From the NCBI RefSeq assembly GCF_905475395.1, contig NC_058337.1, positions 103,286,368 through 103,350,367 on the forward strand: a stretch of 64,000 bases of DNA, written 5' to 3'. The stretch is from Chrysoperla carnea. Its lineage: Eukaryota; Arthropoda; Insecta; Neuroptera; Chrysopidae. The notes below the pieces were generated by a model. The model did no database searches, was not told the origin of the DNA, and worked only from the letters and a program-made list of their open reading frames with translations. This document shows, piece after piece, positions 32,701-46,151 of this stretch (positions are counted from its first letter, which is position 1; the number at the start of each line of letters is the position of its first letter). The position numbers were made by a program, and so were the translations under genes.

Positions 32701-35700
32701 AAAAAAGAAATTAGGTATATAGTAATTTATTTTATAGAATGAATTGATTATTTTATTATTTATAGGAGTTTCCGAATTTTCTATTTCTGTATATATGTAT
32801 ATACATTTTTCTTGATAGAAAGTTATTGTTTTCACCTCAAAAAATGAAATCGATAACTTTAATAAGACTATAATACGAAAATAACGCTTAAAAAGGTATG
32901 CATATTTGTATGTGCATGAGTGTGCCTGCCTGTCGTTCTGTGGCTAAATTTTTGGGCTAACTACCATTTAAATATTTCAATTAACTTTAAGTTTTACTGA
33001 TATTAAAGTTTTTTGAGGAATCGATGCGATTTGATTGGGAATCAAAGTGGAACGTAGCAAAGTTCAGTTTTGTGAATGATGAAGGAACAATTAGTTTGAA
33101 ATTTCTTTATTAATACTCGCAACTCCAAGAAACCATAGATAACACTGTAATGGCGAATGAAGAGCATATAAATTTCTATCTCCATGGTAAAAACAAACAA
33201 AAAATAATAGTAGAAATTCCTTACAGTGCTTTCTGAAGTCGTGGATTATAAGTACCTATAGACCTACAGTTCTAATAGTACCTAGAAATTTTTAAGGACT
33301 TTACATGTCTTCTTACTGCTTGTTTGTAACAGCAATTATTAAGGCTGTACGAGCCAAGGCAATTTTAAATAAAAAGCTTGATTTATTTTTTATGAAGTTA
33401 GATTAGGTCTAAATCAATGCTGAAAATTTTAAGGAGGGAGAGGGGTTGCTCGATTATTTAAATAAATTATCGCCTTCAAATGTAGGCATATTCATCCTTG
33501 GTTTTGAGGTAAAACGGATGATGGATAATATGTTTTCATAGATTTGTCCAAAACTAGTAGAAATTAAAAAAAAACTATTTAAATTAAAGTTGAAACCTTA
33601 ATAAATTATTCAAAACAAAAAAAAAACCCGCTGTGTCCGCCTAAGGATGTATGAGCAAGGTAGTGGGGACACAAATTTAAAAAAATATATTTTTTCCATA
33701 TGGTGAATTATGTTATATATTGACAAAATAATGCGAAAGGTAGGAATAAAAGTTTTTAATGTCTGAAGTAATTTTAAAATATCGCAATTGAAATTTTTTT
33801 TGATTATTTAGCTTTCGATATTTCGAAAACCAAGCAGATATCGAAAAATTGTATTCATATTTTCTGTCTACATTTTTGAAGTTATAAGAAAATTCATCAT
33901 CAAAGTTGAAAATAAGGTAAAATTAATTTCAACCACAAGTCTAAAATTGCTTTGGTGCTCGTACTTCCTTAACTAGGTACATTTCAATCCGATAGATTAT
34001 CCATTATTTCTCGAGAGCATACAAAAATTTGGATTTTATCGGCTAATAATAATAAAATTAATTGAAATTTTGTTAACATAAAATTTGGCCTATTCTTATA
34101 TTTGGAACAATGAATTCATCCATGTATGTTATCAGCTACGGTCCTAGAGTAGAGCGAGAGGAGCGGTTCCTCTAGGCTCCAGATAGGGGCGTCAAAATGC
34201 CAAAAGTAAAAAATTATTTTGGTCAAAACTTAATTAGTTTACAAAAAAAAAAAAAATTATTTTATATAAATTAAATAAGTTTTGATAATTGAAATAGAAG
34301 TTGATTTATGAAAAAGTTGGTAATTATTATTAAAAGCGTCGACCAAAAGGCGCCGAAAGACAATCTCACTCAACTATGATTAAGGGCTAGGGCCGGCGCT
34401 GTTGGTTATATATTAATGAATATATATATATATAGGTATTTCATTTGACTAAATCAGAAAGTGATTGATGTTTACCCTTAAAGACCATTATTCTCACACA
34501 TGGGTTTTTATGTTTTGATACATGAACATTGAAGTTTAAAAACTATTGGTTGGTTGATATAAATGTCATGCGTATATATGTATAAGTATATTATTGGTTA
34601 CATTATTAATATAATACGGTATGTTGTTATGGTTACATTACATACAATTGTAACTATTGGTTCTAAACTAACAAAGTACTAACAATTAAATAAATAATAA
34701 TCATATTAACCATATACTTTCTACTGGTTATTATTATTATTATTAAAATTAATTATAATTATTAATATATGTATATGTATATGTATGTATGTACTTCAGG
34801 CTAGATTTTAATCTTTATAATTTAATATATTTAATGTAACGCTATTGGCAAAAATTAACACTAATGAACAATAAGAATAATGTTATTAGGGTGAAAAAAA
34901 AACATGGTTGCTCATTTCGATCGATTTTTTCAATTAAAAGTTTATTCAGTTTAAATAAACTAATGAGTGAAATTTACAAAATTTAAAAATCCCTCGACAA
35001 ATGCGATTTATTCTTTGTAAACCGATTTTTGGAAACTTAGCTATAAAATGTTCTCAATCAAGCCGGTTCGACTGTTTAGGGGCTACGATGCCACTGAGAA
35101 TCACACAGATAAACACTTTAAACTTATAATACTTCTTCTTAAATCAATATCAAAGTGCTTAGTGAGCTATCATTTTTTTGGACAAATTTTTGAGTTAACT
35201 TTGTTCTTTTGAATTATTGTTTTTTACCTAATTATTTTTCCATTTCTTTTTTCAAAATGAATTGAGCCAGGTTTATTTTACCATTCAATTCCATAGAAAT
35301 TATGTATATGTTAAAATTATATGTCATGTCTTTTAAAACTGAATCGATTTTGAAAATCATCGCCAACTTTTTTGTTTTTTTGGGTACGGAATCCTAAACA
35401 CGTACTAAGAACTAAAATAGAACTAAATAGCTAAGAACACTCTCTGATAAATTACCTTTCAAATGAAACCAAAAAACTTAAAATCGGTTCATCCATTTAG
35501 GCGCTGCGATGACACAGACAGACAAACACACAGACACACAAAAGCGGTCAAACTTTTAACACCCCTTCTCTTTAGTTCGGGGGTTAAAAATAGATTTCAT
35601 ACTTTTCAATTTCTTTCAAACGTTTGTTAAAGATTTTAAAAAAAACTTTGAAATTTCGACTTTTTTAAAACGATAAAAGCATTCAAAATTTAAATTTAGA

Positions 35701-38632
35701 TTGGTTCAAAACATTCTTTCATTTTCTGACTTGAATAGGAAAAGATTAAATTAAATTGCGAAAAATTATTAAAAAAAATTATAAATTGTATTTTTGTTTA
35801 AGAAATTCTATTACTAGTCGAAAACGAGATTGCTATTTACAATTTCAAAAAATTTAATCGTATGTTTTTAACACGTTTTTATTAGCTGCATACGTATGTT
35901 AGTATTTATCGAAAACTTTGATCATGATTTTGACCTTCGTCAAAACATCGGATTAACTCAAAATTTGGCACATTTATCAAGGATTGATGACAAAACAATA
36001 ATTTATTTGATTATTCTGACCAGGATTATCAGGAATAACGACTTCCATATATGAAAATATTTACATTTATTTGCGCTTCCACCATATTTATACGAAATTG
36101 ATGAGAAATAAATAATAGTGCAAAAAACTAAAAATCACCAAATAAATAATAGTTTAAAAAAACTATAAAACACGCTTTTGTAACTAGCTGAACTAAAAGG
36201 TAAAAAATAATTTCTTTAAATTCAAAAAAAAAAATATATTTTATCGTAAAAAGGCGTGGAGTGCTTTGGTAAGATATTTTATAATGACTTTACTTTTACC
36301 AATATCTGTCTATAAAATAAAAGGATTTTTTTGAATTTAATTAAATTATTTTCTACCATTTAGCTCACCTAGTTCCAAAAGCGTGTTTTTTAGTTTTTTT
36401 AAACTATTATTTTTTATTGCTCGATTGCAGTTTTGAAAAACTAACATCTAAGTAGATATTTTTGTTTTAAATTAATTTTTCTAAATTTGGCAACTTGTTT
36501 TTTTAAATTTATTTGATAAAGGAATCAAATTCTATTAAAACTAGATAATTCTAGAGACTGCCGAAAAGTTTGTCCTGGCCATAAATAACATTAGATGACT
36601 GGTTATATTTCTATGAATCTTTATCCCGTAGTATCTAATCCACAAAATTAAATTAATTTAATAAAAATGGGATATCCCTTTTGTACAAAATCTAATCATT
36701 TTTATAGTTTTAAAAATTTTTCATTGATTAATTAACTAATGAACCATTAATAATTTATTATATAGCTGTATTAATATTAATAAATGACTAATTCATAGGC
36801 ACAAATATTATTTTTATGAGTCATTATTATTAATTAATTTTCTTAATTTTTTGAATGAATTTTGAATGTGATATTTTTATAATAATATTAATGAACTATA
36901 GGTATTATTTATTCATTAATATGTTGTTATGCTAGATAATTAAAAATAAATTGGCAACACTTGATAATTAATTATAAAGAGGATTAATTTAACAGGTGAC
37001 AAGCCGATAAAAATAATATATTTATTCGATAATAATCAAATTTGAAGATAAAAGAAGTTATTGATTATAGATAATCTAAAATTCTAAGCTAAAAAAATAA
37101 TTAAATATCGCCTACAATTAAAAATAGCTTTGTTTTTGGATTCTAAGATGTAGGTACTGTATATAAAACTTTATGGAACCTTATAGATCCTTCATTAATA
37201 ACTATTGATTTCCCGATTATCGAATATACAGTTTTTTTTAATTGGTTTTAAATGCTTTTTTTTTTCTACTTTTGCTATTAGAATATATTTTTATCAACGT
37301 TTAAGGTATTCAGTTATCGAAAATTACTTGCAAAATGGTTGGTTGTTATTCTACAAAGTTTCAATCTATTGTAAAAATCTTCTTGGGTTTCCTGACCGTT
37401 AAACGGAAAAATAACACTTTTTGCTATCTGGAATATCGTGTTGGAAGTAACCTTATTCACGACAACAATTTGGACTGATACACACTCATTAGTTGTTATA
37501 AATTGGTTTCACAATGATTGGAGTATAAGTTTAATAAAAATTTATTTGCAAGTTTTGAAGAAATAGTGTCTAGCGTTGAAATTGAATTATATTCCTTTCG
37601 GAAAGTACGGTTTTAGGTTTTAGATTTTTTTATCGATTTTCATTTCCTGATATAAACAACAAACGGTTATACAGGATGAACCATTTTCTATACACCTAAA
37701 TATCTCCTCTTGTAGTTAACCAATCAAAAAATAACTTAAACAAAAGTTTCAGAATTTGATGGAGGATATCATGTTCTGACATCAGTTTGGACCTAGTTTT
37801 TGAGATTTCTTCAATAGCCAATTTAGATCCTAAACGGTAAGAGATATATTAACACTTTATATTAGAAAGCTAATCCTCATAAAAGAGCTAACATTATTGC
37901 ATTTAATCGAACGAAAACATGCTTACTACACGGGAAAATTTTTTAGCCAAATTTCGCCAAGGGCAATAGAGAACATTCGCCTGTGTCCATGAATTTTTTT
38001 TTTTATTAAATGAAATAATGACATATATTTAGTTGCATTTCCTCCGAAAGCTAACATTTTCCGAAAAAGTGTTTTAACAAAAATTGTTAGTTTTTTTATG
38101 AGGATCAACTTTCTAACTTAAAGTGTTAATCTATCTATTTACGATTAGGATCTAAATTGACTATTAAAGAAACTCGAAGAACTAGGCTCAATTTGATGGC
38201 AGAACATGATGTCCCCCATCAAACTCTGAAACTTTTGTTTGATTGGTTAGCTATAAAACGAAATATTTAGGTATATCTAAAAAATCTCAAATCATGTTTT
38301 CCTAAAAAAATAATATTATCCTAGAAAATGAGATACAGTTTACAAAAATTTTAATCAATATTTTTCATATCTAATCCATTAATTTTTTCATCATATTATA
38401 AGTATACTTACTTGATTTGATGATGTCGATGATTGTTGAAGTAAAAGCATACTTGATCGATCTATAATTTTTGTTAATGTTGTTGTTGTTGTTGTTGTTA
38501 TTGTTGCTGTATTCGATTGTTGTTGTGTTGTTTGATTATTTATTTCACAATCACAATCATTAATAATTAATTGTTGTTGGCCTTTAACAATTATCTGTTC
38601 ATGATTATCTTCTTCAAAGATAATATTTTGAT
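29759..38632 (-). CDS. Hr38: Hr38, NR4A-type nuclear receptor, 3' two coding exons (5' end not identified)
   Basis: Exons are 38412-38632 and 29759-32686 (976 codons including stop), joined in phase 0 across a 5.7-kb intron. The large exon begins with about 575 residues of Q/N/S/T/H/P-rich low complexity. The DNA-binding domain follows from Cys at 30956-30958: '[15 protein letters not shown]', P-box 'CEGCKGFF', then '[17 protein letters not shown]'. The NR4A-specific C-terminal extension is '[18 protein letters not shown]', which reads AAAGGTCA-type NBRE sites in family members. The ligand-binding domain covers about residues 770-975 of this exon and ends '[15 protein letters not shown]' and 'MFMASLPF', diagnostic of NR4A. 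NR4A receptors are constitutively active, nuclear, and induced as immediate-early genes. The 5' exon starts mid-codon after an AG, so an upstream exon may exist. An internal Met at 38448-38450 ('MLLLQQSS') is an alternative start. Confidence 0.94.
33341..33976 (-). mobile_element. MITE with TTAAGG...GTACGAGC terminal inverted repeats, copy 1 (Hr38 intron)
   Basis: The left tip 'ttaaggctgtacgagcc' with 'aaggcaatttta' is mirrored at the right ('taaaattgctttgg' then 'tgctcgtacttccttaa'). Ends carry TTAA. The inside matches, in reverse, the repeats at 43930-44585 and 48926-49500. An extra internal tip-like 'taaggatgtatgagca' at about 33640 suggests the full element was built from two units. No transposase is present. 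Confidence 0.8.
34140..34400. repeat. GC-richer repeat remnant in the Hr38 intron
   Basis: Blocks such as 'ggagcggttcctctaggctcc', 'ggcgtcaaaatgcc', 'aaggcgccgaaag' and 'gggccggcgctg' stand out from the AT-rich intron. They resemble edges of old transposons, but no second good copy was found here. Confidence 0.35.
35350..35590 (-). repeat. Interspersed repeat, copy 2 of the 425-760 family
   Basis: It is the reverse-complement match of 425-620 ('aaaatcggttcatcc', 'atttaggcgct', 'acagacagacaaacac', 'acaccccttctc'). Confidence 0.7.
36065..36425. repeat. Foldback element in the Hr38 intron (arms of about 84 bp)
   Basis: 36147-36230 and 36331-36415 are inverted repeats containing 'aaacacgcttttg.aactag' and its complement. 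A nested shorter inversion ('ggtaagatattttata' / 'ttttaccaatatct') lies in the centre. 'tttgcgcttccaccat' sits just left of it. The copy at 51010-51415 is related. Confidence 0.8.
37691..38273. repeat. Foldback element close to the Hr38 5' coding exon (arms of about 190 bp)
   Basis: 37691-37886 pairs with 38094-38273. Both arms include 'aaaagtttcag' plus 'tttgatgg', 'tcatgttctg', 'caatttagatcctaa' and 'taacacttta'. The loop is about 207 bp. The right edge is only 140 bp from the exon's donor site. A partial copy is at 42880-43000. Confidence 0.88.
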
Positions 38633-41600
38633 CTATAACAAAATGATACAAAAATTATGTTAATTATGTTTATGTTAAGTTAATAAAATAACATGTATAA
38701 TAAAAAATTAAAAATTTATGAATTAAAAAATTTAAAATACCGTTGGGAAATGTTTCATTGCTTCGAGGGATATATTTGTTTAATTAACAGAAATAATATG
38801 TGGAGGCATATAGTAAAATGTATTTTTTTCTTATCTTACAAATTTTTTCAAGTTATTAGATTTTATTGTGTAAAAGTGCAAAATTAGAAATCACCAATTT
38901 TTTTTTTCAATCTTTACATGTGACGTTGCGGGCTAGTTTGAGCTTTTTAGTGATAAAAGTCATTTTGTTATGTTTGAAATAAGTAATATTCTAGGTTTAT
39001 TCATATAGCATACATAGTTATTGGTAGGAAAGTAATACATTCATCTCGAAAATAAAAAAAACAAATTAATTACAAATACATTATATAATACATTTTTTAT
39101 CAATTAATCATTAATTTATACGTCTTTTCTGAATAATTCATATCAATTCTCTGAACGGTTTAGGAGAAATTAACTATCAAAATCACTATTTTTATAAAAT
39201 AAGGGCACATTTCTCATAAGCCGAACAGAGAATCGATATAAATTTTTCACAAAAGACCTATACAAGAGTGATTCATTTATGGAATTTCGATATCGTAAAT
39301 TAAAAATGATACCAAAGATTTGAAATTTTATTAATCAATTAATCATTCTTTCATATGACTTTTATAAAAAAAAATTCATATCGATTCTCTGTACGGTTTA
39401 GGAGAAATAAACTATCAAAGTCAGTGTATTTACCAAAAAAAGCTTTCATTTTTATGCACAGTTCTTAATTTTAGTATGATTTTAAGGTAGTACCAGCATG
39501 AAATCACTTTTCGACAGATTTGGCCGAATTTTTTTTCTCGGGTTTATAATAGCTTTATTTATGAATTCCTAAAATTTCATAATTTTTGACCGTTTAGATC
39601 GCGAGATATTTAAAGACAAAGTTCGCGATTTTGAGGGTCATGTCCCATTTAAAGCATGTAAAATGTCCGGTCTCTCCAACTATTTTTTATGATATTATTA
39701 TATATTGAAGAAAAAGTAGAAAAAAATGTTTATACAATACAATTCTAAAAAAAAAATTTAGAAATTAATTTTCACTTTCGAGATATTAATTTTGACGTAA
39801 ATTGATCGAAATTGGGACGTTGGCATAATTATTTCCCATTTTAAACGGTCAAAATTTCTGAAACTTTGGGAATTAATAGTAAGCATTATTAAATTCTTAA
39901 ATTTAATTTTTCGTTAAATTCTGTCGAAAAAAAAATTGTACCATTGCTTTAACATAGAAACTGCGAATACCATGCTGGAACATCCTTAAAGTTTAAAACT
40001 TGGTGAATATTGATAAAAGCTTTTTATGTAAATGTAAAACATTTTTAAAAGCATTTATTAACTAAAAAACCAACATTTATTAGGATTTATTCATCATCGT
40101 AATAGTTAACTTATAGTAAACCGTACAAAGAATCGACTTGAAATTTATACAGAAGGCGTATTAAGTACTTGACACACAAAATTTCAATTTTTTGGTAACG
40201 TTTGGTAATTTCAATTTTCCTTTTGGTATTGAAACACCTTCACAGATTGAAAACGCTCTCCATTTTCTATATCTATGGTCATTTCAATATGTACTATAAT
40301 TTACCTTGGATAATTTTTTCGATTTAAATAGTATGCTAATTAGATTATTATTCATTGCACCCATAAAAGAAACATAATACATTGTAATACTTTATAAGTT
40401 TGGGGTTTGAAACTTCGAAATTTGTATTGCAAATCAAGTATTTAGCCATTGAATCGTGTACTAAGTGCGTAGATTGGAACGACGGCTGCAAAGAATGATT
40501 TTTTTGAACGTGTCCAGAGTGCCCAGAGGAAAAAATGAGCCTGTACCTACTTTGATGTGAGGTCCGTTATTTCAGTGCTTTGCGAAATTCCAAGCTATTG
40601 ATCAGACATCAACTATTCAAATCCACAACGATTTATATATTTAAGGTATCTATAACATATATATCTATATAAGTATAATATAAAAGTTATGATATAAAAT
40701 TAATTTATATTGTCATAATAATAAAGTGAATATTATTCCCAAAGGACTATAAAATCAGTGATATTTACAACCTAATCCTATCCTATATCATATCCTAACT
40801 ATCTATGCATATAATATATCATTTAATATTACGTTTTTTTTTTAATATTATTACTTTTTTTGTATATATTTTGCACCCCATTTTAAATATACTCTATACA
40901 AATACTATACTTATATAGATATAGTATATTAGATAAAATTTTAGTATATTTATTTAGAATACCGTGACGAAATGTTATCATATAACCTACCTACCACCTT
41001 CTATAATGAAATATAATACAATATAGGTACTTATATTATATATGTGTATGTATTTAGTAGGTACCTAACTATAATGTAAGGTACTGATTGAATATATAAT
41101 TAAAAAATTTATTAACCATGACTTTATTATTATATTCAATATTTTATATTTATATTATATTAAATATATGATGATGCAGAGAAGTGTGTGATTTTGAAAA
41201 TATTGTACAACAAAAATTCATCATTATTACAAAATTTTTTTCCCCCAAATTCATCATCTTTTCCCGAAAATATCCTCTGGCGAATAGTTAAGTAAAATAT
41301 CTTAATAAATGAACGAAAATTTGTTTCTGCCATATTTGAAAAATACAAAACACGATTATTTATTATTTTTAGTAATTAAATATTTACAGAAATCCGATTA
41401 CTAGTGAAGTTACACGCACTTTTTGAATTTTACTCAAAATTTAAGCATTTTAGATAGAACATTTGACTCAAAATTTATCGGATGTAAGTATTTCAATCGA
41501 TAATCTACATAAACGTACAATTTTTCTTGTTTTTGGTAGATTTTTTTTAAATGAATAACTGGGCATTCAAAGGAAAAAGTACTTTTTCCGCATTTTTTTC

Positions 41601-42870
41601 AAAAAATATGCATTTTAGTGGAAAAACATTCTTGTTTAAAGTTGTGAAGCGTAAAATTTTCAAAAATAAGAAAAGTACGGAAAAACACGCAAAACTTTAT
41701 TTAAAAATCGATTATTCCGAATTTCATTTAAATATCGAATTTTAAATGCGAAAGATTAGGAACAAAAAATATACAAATCGAATATATATATAAAAATGCA
41801 AATCGGCATTTCTTTCCTAAAATGCATAATTTCGAATAAGTTGCAAAAAATTGTGGAAAAACGTGAAAAATTGTTCATTTTTCTGAAATAAACCTTTTTT
41901 CAGCACATCTGTACATTTTACCTATAATAAACTAGAACTTAACATAGGTGGCATTGCGGTCTTCAAAACTTCAGTAATTTTCACTTTTGTGTAAGTTTTC
42001 ATGGAAGTAATCTAAGTGGAGCTGTTTTTTGAAGTCAGTTAAATAAATTTACTTAATCTTCTTTAATGATATTTTTATATAATTAAATAATTTAAGATGT
42101 TAAAATCACAATGTATTTAATTTTAAGATGGTAAAAACATAATTTAGAAAAATTAAGAAGTTTTGTTTTTCAGTGTTTTTAAAATCGCACATTTCTTTGC
42201 CAGATTTATAACACAAATTGTTAATGCGCTGAAAAGTTAAATAGAGAATTTCTGAATCAATCTCATCAAGGTTTAGCATCAAATGGAAGGGTGAATCAAA
42301 TAAAATAATTTATTTTTTGGGACAATTTTGGCAACTTTATTATTAAGATAATTTGATGAGGCGTAAGAAAAATCAAATTAATTAAATTTTAGTAATTTTT
42401 GAGCCGTAATTACGTACAAAAATGATATTAGTTTAGGTTTATTCTATAAGTTCTAAGTAAAAAAAATTATTATCTTAGATTTTAAACTTACTGTATAAAG
42501 CAAATTGGATTCTATAAATATGAAAAAACGTGTTTGAATCCATTTCTACCACCCCCACACTTTCTATTAAATTTTATTGAACGGTAAAAGATAAAGTAAA
42601 CCTTGAGATTATAAAGTTGTTCCTTAAACAAATATTATATAGGGTAAGATGTAATACCTAGAATACCATGTACCTTGAATCATTCTGTTGTTTCTATTGA
42701 ATAGAATCAGCTCTTTCAAATATTGATTTTTTACAGGACAGCATTTGTATTGAAATGAGGATATTTTTTCAGAATGTAGGTAGGCTAAAGACTGATTGTA
42801 AATATGGTTCTGTTTTTGATTAAATTGAAAAGTAATTTTTTTTGCGGAAAAAAGTAAAAAATTTTGTTTC
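38633..42870. other. Region upstream of the identified Hr38 exons
   Basis: No exon was recognised on the minus strand. At 39120-39440 there are repeated, partly inverted blocks of about 45 bp ('tctctg(a/t)acggtttaggag'), with a weaker inverted copy at 40110-40135. The rest is AT-rich DNA with short chance ORFs. An upstream Hr38 exon could be hidden here but is not supported. Confidence 0.45.
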
Positions 42871-42879
42871 TCTTTTGAC

Positions 42880-43010
42880 TGACGTCAGAAGAAGATCTCT
42901 CGTCCCTCATCAAACTCTGCAACTTTTATTTAAATTATTTTTTGATTGGTTAGCTACAAAACGAGCTAATAGCCATTATAGATTAAAATGACCCATCCTG
43001 TATATATCCA
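42880..43010 (+). repeat. Partial copy of the 37.7-38.3 kb foldback family
   Basis: 'catcaaactctg.aactttt' and 'ttgattggttagcta' are shared with the right arm at 38215-38255, ending near 'catcctgtatata'. The first bases include TGACGTCA (42880-42887). Confidence 0.65.
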
Positions 43011-43929
43011 CAAAATTTTAAAATTATATTAAATTATACTATAAGTGGGAAAAAGAAATATCATTCACTTCGAGTCATTAAAAATACCGTTTGGACTCGT
43101 TAATTTAAATTATACTCAAAGTAGTGGATAACATTAAAAATTCATTCACATGCATTTTATGATGCTGTTTCCTAAAGCACACTGCAAGAAATTGCATGTT
43201 GAAGATAGGGATGATCTTACACATTAAAGTGTTGTCTATGGTACATTATGATGTTGTACCATGGATCACACTTCTTGTACTACATTTAACGGATTTTTAA
43301 TCGATAGGTGTTTAATAATTATATTCTAGAAAATAATACATAGTATTGTGGAATAAGAGTGCTTGATTCATAGCTTCAAAAAACACATACATGTAAAAAT
43401 TCTAAGTAGGCGTACTACATTTTACCCTATTTGTTTATAATTTGTGTAGCAAAAGTTAATTCACACATTAATTTATTCCAATATAAAAACATTGAAACTG
43501 TTTTCTTGTGAATCTTTTTTATCTTTTTCTGTCTCTCATGCGTCCAATATATGTGAAGTGGACATATTTTAAGTTAATTATAATATACAATTATATAAAA
43601 TTACATTCAATTAAATTAATATAAATCAAATAAAAATATTAGGTATATCTATATTATTTAAATTCAGATGTATATAATATATATATATATATAAATATAA
43701 GAAGTGACCTTATAAAATTTTCCAAAATACAATTAAAATAACTGGTTTTTAAAATAAACTGCACATTAATAATTTTTATATATATATGTATTTTATAATA
43801 ATATATTTAATATAGGATGTTTTTTTTTCATATTTTAATAATTTTTTATATGATTAATATAACTACCCAAAAAAAGAATAACACCATACAATATGGAGCA
43901 CGTGGAGAGTTCCTTCATATTCCAATTTT

Positions 43930-44585
43930 TTTTTTAAATTGACTAATTTTCCTCATAATTAAAGTAGTACAAATCCCAAGGAAATTTTAGATTTTTTTAG
44001 GTTGAAATTATTTGTACTTGATTTTCAACTTTGATGATGAATTTTGTTATAACTTCATGAATTTAGGCGAATAAAATTTTTCGATATCTATCTTCTTTTT
44101 AAAAACATCGAAAGCTAAATAATTTTACAAAACTTTCAATTTCCGATATATTAAAAATTACTCCAGATATCGTTAAAGATTATTCTTACTTTTCTTATAT
44201 AGTCCAGTTATAACATCACCATCAAAATTGAAAAGGTATATTTTTTAAATTTGTGTAACCACTGTCAAGCTCATACATCCTTAATTAGTCGGACCCAATG
44301 GTTTTTTTTCCAATAATTTATCAAGATTTTAACTTTAATTTGAATAGTTTTTTTTTTAATTCCCACCGACTAGTTTTGGAGAAATCTATGACAACATATC
44401 ATCCATCTATCGTTTCCCAAAAGACCAATTTTAAATATGCCTACTTTTGAAATCATTTATTTATTTAAATAATCGGGAAATCCACCCCCTCCCTAAATTT
44501 TTCAGAATTTATTTAGAGTTAGTCTTCATATAAACAAAAATCTATCCTTTTATCCAAAATTCCCATGGTGCTCGTACATCCTTAA
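43930..44585 (+). mobile_element. MITE of the TTAAGG/GTACGAGC family, copy 2
   Basis: It is the reverse-complement match to 33341-33976 over most of its length. It ends 'atggtgctcgtacatccttaa' and has an internal tip-like 'gctcatacatccttaattag' at 44270. The two poly-T runs and 'ccgactagttttggagaaat' are shared. No ORF is present. Confidence 0.75.
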
Positions 44586-44589
44586 ATAC

Positions 44590-44972
44590 ATATATTTATA
44601 TTTTTTTTTAATTTATATTCCTACTATCGTGCTCATACATCCTTAATTAGTCGGACCCAAGGGTTTTTTTTGTTTTCAATAATTTATAAAGGTTTTAACT
44701 TTAATTTAAATAGTTTTTTTTTTTTAAATTTCCATCGACTAGTTTTGGAGAAATCTATGAAAACATATCTACCATTTTACTATACCTAAACCATCTACCG
44801 TTTTACTATAAACCCAATGTTAAATATGCTTACTTTTAAAGTGATTTATTTATTTAAATAATCGGAAAACCTCCCCTAAAATTTTCAGAATTGATTTAGA
44901 TATAGTCCAACTTCATATAAAAAAAACCAAGTTTATATTTAAAATTTCCTTGGTACTCATACATCCTTAAGT
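44590..44972 (+). mobile_element. MITE of the TTAAGG/GTACGAGC family, half-length copy 3, tandem to copy 2
   Basis: It begins at the internal tip ('cgtgctcatacatccttaat', about 44629) and continues collinear with the second half of copy 2 to 'ggtactcatacatccttaa'. Copies 2 and 3 form a head-to-tail array of one and a half units. Confidence 0.7.
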
Positions 44973-45744
44973 TAACCACTCAAAGATAAACATTTTAATT
45001 TTGAAAATATAATCAAAATGAAAATTAACGATTTGATCGAAGTATTGGAAAAATATATGAATTATATAGAATATTTTTTAGTCCAAATTAATACACCAAG
45101 AAAAGTAAATTAAAAGGTTCGAAATAATTATTAAATGTTATATAAAACCGTGTACAGTGTCTTCATTTAAATTTTCACAATTCATTAGCGATCATATACT
45201 TAAGATACTTGAATAAAATAAGATATTTTAATAAAAGCGCATTGTCCTAGTTCTTTTTATTAAACTATAATTTTTTTTATTATCTTGGCCATAACATAAT
45301 TTATTATTTTTAATAAAGGTATAAATGAGAGACAATATGAAATTGATTGAAGCTAATGATTGCTTAATTGAATCTGTTTTACCAGCCTAAGCTATTTCTA
45401 TTTAAATGAATGACTTGTTTTTTTTTATGGTTATTGCTTTATCAATGATTTAGAACGACACCTTTGTGTGTGTATTTAATAGGTATTAGTTATTCTTAAT
45501 TATTGTATCTTAAAAGAATATTTATTTAGCCATGATTTCAAATTAAAAAAAAATTTTGAATAAAAAAATCACACGTTTCCTTTTTCTGAACGAAATACCA
45601 AGGAGAAACTTTTTTAGCAATTCTATTAAAATTAGTTTTTTTTTTTAACTGTATTCTCATCAATTATATTTCAAATCGATTAATGTAATTTTAATTTTAT
45701 AAAAACTACCAATACAGTATTTTCTCGTCGTGAAAACCTCTTAT

Positions 45745-45977
45745 GGTAGGTCCACACGATACCAACTTCACACAGACTTCTATAGAATTTTGTATGCGCA
45801 ACAAATCAGTGCAAGCAAAAGTCGATATGATGGTAAAGTGTCAGTTAAAAAAGTCTGAGCACGGAAGTATTCCCATTCTAATGATAAGTCTGCACATACA
45901 TTTCGTCATCATATTTACATGAACACTCAGACTTTCAGTCTGTACGAACAATAGTCTGTATCGTGTGGACCCACAAT
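45745..45977. mobile_element. MITE with GGTCCACACGATAC terminal inverted repeats
   Basis: 'taggtccacacgatac' (45748-45763 region) is mirrored by 'gtatcgtgtggaccca' (45958-45974 region). The total is about 230 bp. Inner 'acagact' words are also mirrored. It has no coding capacity. Confidence 0.8.
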
Positions 45978-46151
45978 TACTCTTCACAATATGTGTGTAT
46001 GAATGTTTGTTCGGATCAATTCTTGCAACTGTAAAAAGTTTTGCGTGATCTTACATAAAAAATATAGGATGAACGGGTCTAATTGAAAACCTTCTCCTTT
46101 TAAAAATGCGTTAAAAATTAATTAAATTTGGTTCTTCATTTTGGGAGATAA

